This document shows positions 63,328 to 64,000 of a DNA stretch of 64,000 bases, piece by piece. Source of the stretch: Streptomyces noursei ATCC 11455 (GTDB lineage: Bacteria; Actinomycetota; Actinomycetes; Streptomycetales; Streptomycetaceae); assembly GCF_001704275.1 (NCBI RefSeq), contig NZ_CP011533.1, positions 1,984,001 through 2,048,000 of the forward strand. Direction: 5' to 3'. A program made the translations under genes and the position numbers. The notes beneath the pieces were generated by a model. The model did no database searches. It was not told the origin of the DNA and saw nothing but the letters and a program-made list of their open reading frames with translations. Within the stretch, counting starts at the first letter, position 1. Every line of letters starts with the position of its first letter.

Positions 63328-64000
63328 ATGACCGCCGAGTCCCCCGAACTCCCCCTGGCCGCCGCCTTCCCGGCGGCCGAGCGCGAGCAGTGGCAGCGTC
63401 TCGTCGAAGGGGTGCTCCGCAAATCGGGCGCCTCCGAGGCCACCGGTTCCGCCGCCGAGGACGCGCTCTCCACGGATCTCCAGAACGGGATCCGCGTCCG
63501 ACCGCTCTACACCGCACAGGACGCGCCACCGGCCGCGGGCCTGCCCGGCTTTCCCCCGTTCATCAGGGCGGGCCGGCCGGAGGGCACGGCCGGCTCCGGG
63601 TGGGACGTGCGCCAGCGGCACGCGGGCACCGATCCCCGGCGGGTCAACGAGGCGGTGCTCGCCGACCTGGAGAACGGGGTCACCTCCGTATGGCTGACCG
63701 TCGGTGACGGCGGCGTCCCGGTGTCCGGTCTGGCCCAGGCGCTCCAGGGCGTGTATCTGGACCTGGCGCCGGTGGTCCTGGACGCGGGTGCGGAATTCCC
63801 GGCGGCGGCAGCGGAGTTGCAGCGGCTCTACCGGGAGTCCGGGGTGGCGCTGGCCGAGACGGCGGGCGCGCTGGGCGCGGACCCGCTGGGCGTGCTCGCC
63901 CGGACCGGCGACGACCGCGGACTGGCCGACGGGCTGGCGGCCGCCGCCGCGCTGGCCGGCTGGGCCGAGGAGAGCGCACCGCGGATCCGCGCGGTGACCG
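63328..64000 (+). CDS. mutA: methylmalonyl-CoA mutase small subunit, partial
   Basis: The first 224 codons of the adenosylcobalamin-dependent mutase beta chain; it runs off the right edge. LPLAAAFPAAEREQWQRLVEGVLRKSG, the substrate-binding-like RVRPLYTAQDAPPAAGLPGFPPFIRAGRP and WDVRQRHAGTDPRRVNEAVLADLENGVTSVWL match actinobacterial MutA. With MutB it interconverts succinyl-CoA and methylmalonyl-CoA, supplying extender units or clearing propionyl-CoA from odd-chain, branched-chain or sterol degradation, which fits the racemase and beta-oxidation genes nearby. Confidence 0.92.
   Translation, partial: MTAESPELPLAAAFPAAEREQWQRLVEGVLRKSGASEATGSAAEDALSTDLQNGIRVRPLYTAQDAPPAAGLPGFPPFIRAGRPEGTAGSGWDVRQRHAGTDPRRVNEAVLADLENGVTSVWLTVGDGGVPVSGLAQALQGVYLDLAPVVLDAGAEFPAAAAELQRLYRESGVALAETAGALGADPLGVLARTGDDRGLADGLAAAAALAGWAEESAPRIRAVT

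Overview
The window is about 64 kb of very GC-rich DNA with third-position GC bias, GTG and ATG starts, an SsgA-like sporulation protein, many TetR regulators and paired DUF6230/DUF6114 genes. This points to a Streptomyces chromosome (genus inferred; species not determinable). I see no rRNA, CRISPR array, insertion sequence or prophage. About 55 protein genes, three decayed or partial genes and one initiator tRNA are supported.

Layout. 1-8.4 kb: HdeD-like membrane protein (cut by the window edge), tRNA-fMet, ABC-F ATPase, enoyl-CoA hydratase, DJ-1 protein with its GlxA-type regulator, SCO6745-type protein and the Tex RNA-binding protein. 8.4-13.3 kb: a chloramphenicol-type efflux pump behind a short leader peptide and competing hairpins (a likely attenuator), a FUSC exporter and a D-amino-acid-oxidase-like flavoprotein. 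13.3-18.4 kb: three exported peptidases (M14, S15-like, M1). 18.4-24.5 kb: a divergent cluster of three MpaB-like (DUF2236) predicted haem oxygenases, DUF6230 and DUF6114 envelope proteins, an aldehyde-dehydrogenase remnant and a TetR regulator. 24.8-28 kb: secreted sphingomyelinase, macro-domain protein, amino-acid permease. 28-37.3 kb: a beta-oxidation block (acyl-CoA ligase, MerR regulator, FadB-like, thiolase, acyl-CoA dehydrogenase, alpha-methylacyl-CoA racemase). 37.6-42.5 kb: MgtC-like protein, MFS transporter, enoyl-reductase-like protein, endonuclease V, YciI-like protein. 42.6-47.4 kb: a sugar-phosphate cluster (sugar porter, SIS isomerase, class II aldolase, DeoR regulator). 47.4-57.4 kb: SDR, three TetR and one MarR regulators, a second FUSC protein, bacterial PH-domain membrane proteins and an SsgA-like protein. 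57.5-64 kb: polysaccharide deacetylase, a response regulator-kinase-lipoprotein operon, DUF1992, a secreted propeller-like protein and the start of mutA.

The most notable signals are: the leader-peptide attenuator before the efflux pump; the MpaB/DUF6230/DUF6114 cluster as a possible undescribed envelope lipid-oxidation system; recurrent promoters where a TANNNT box sits six bases before the start codon (leaderless mRNAs); and clear palindromic operators beside TetR-type genes. All functional names come from motif and family recognition by eye; no database search was possible.
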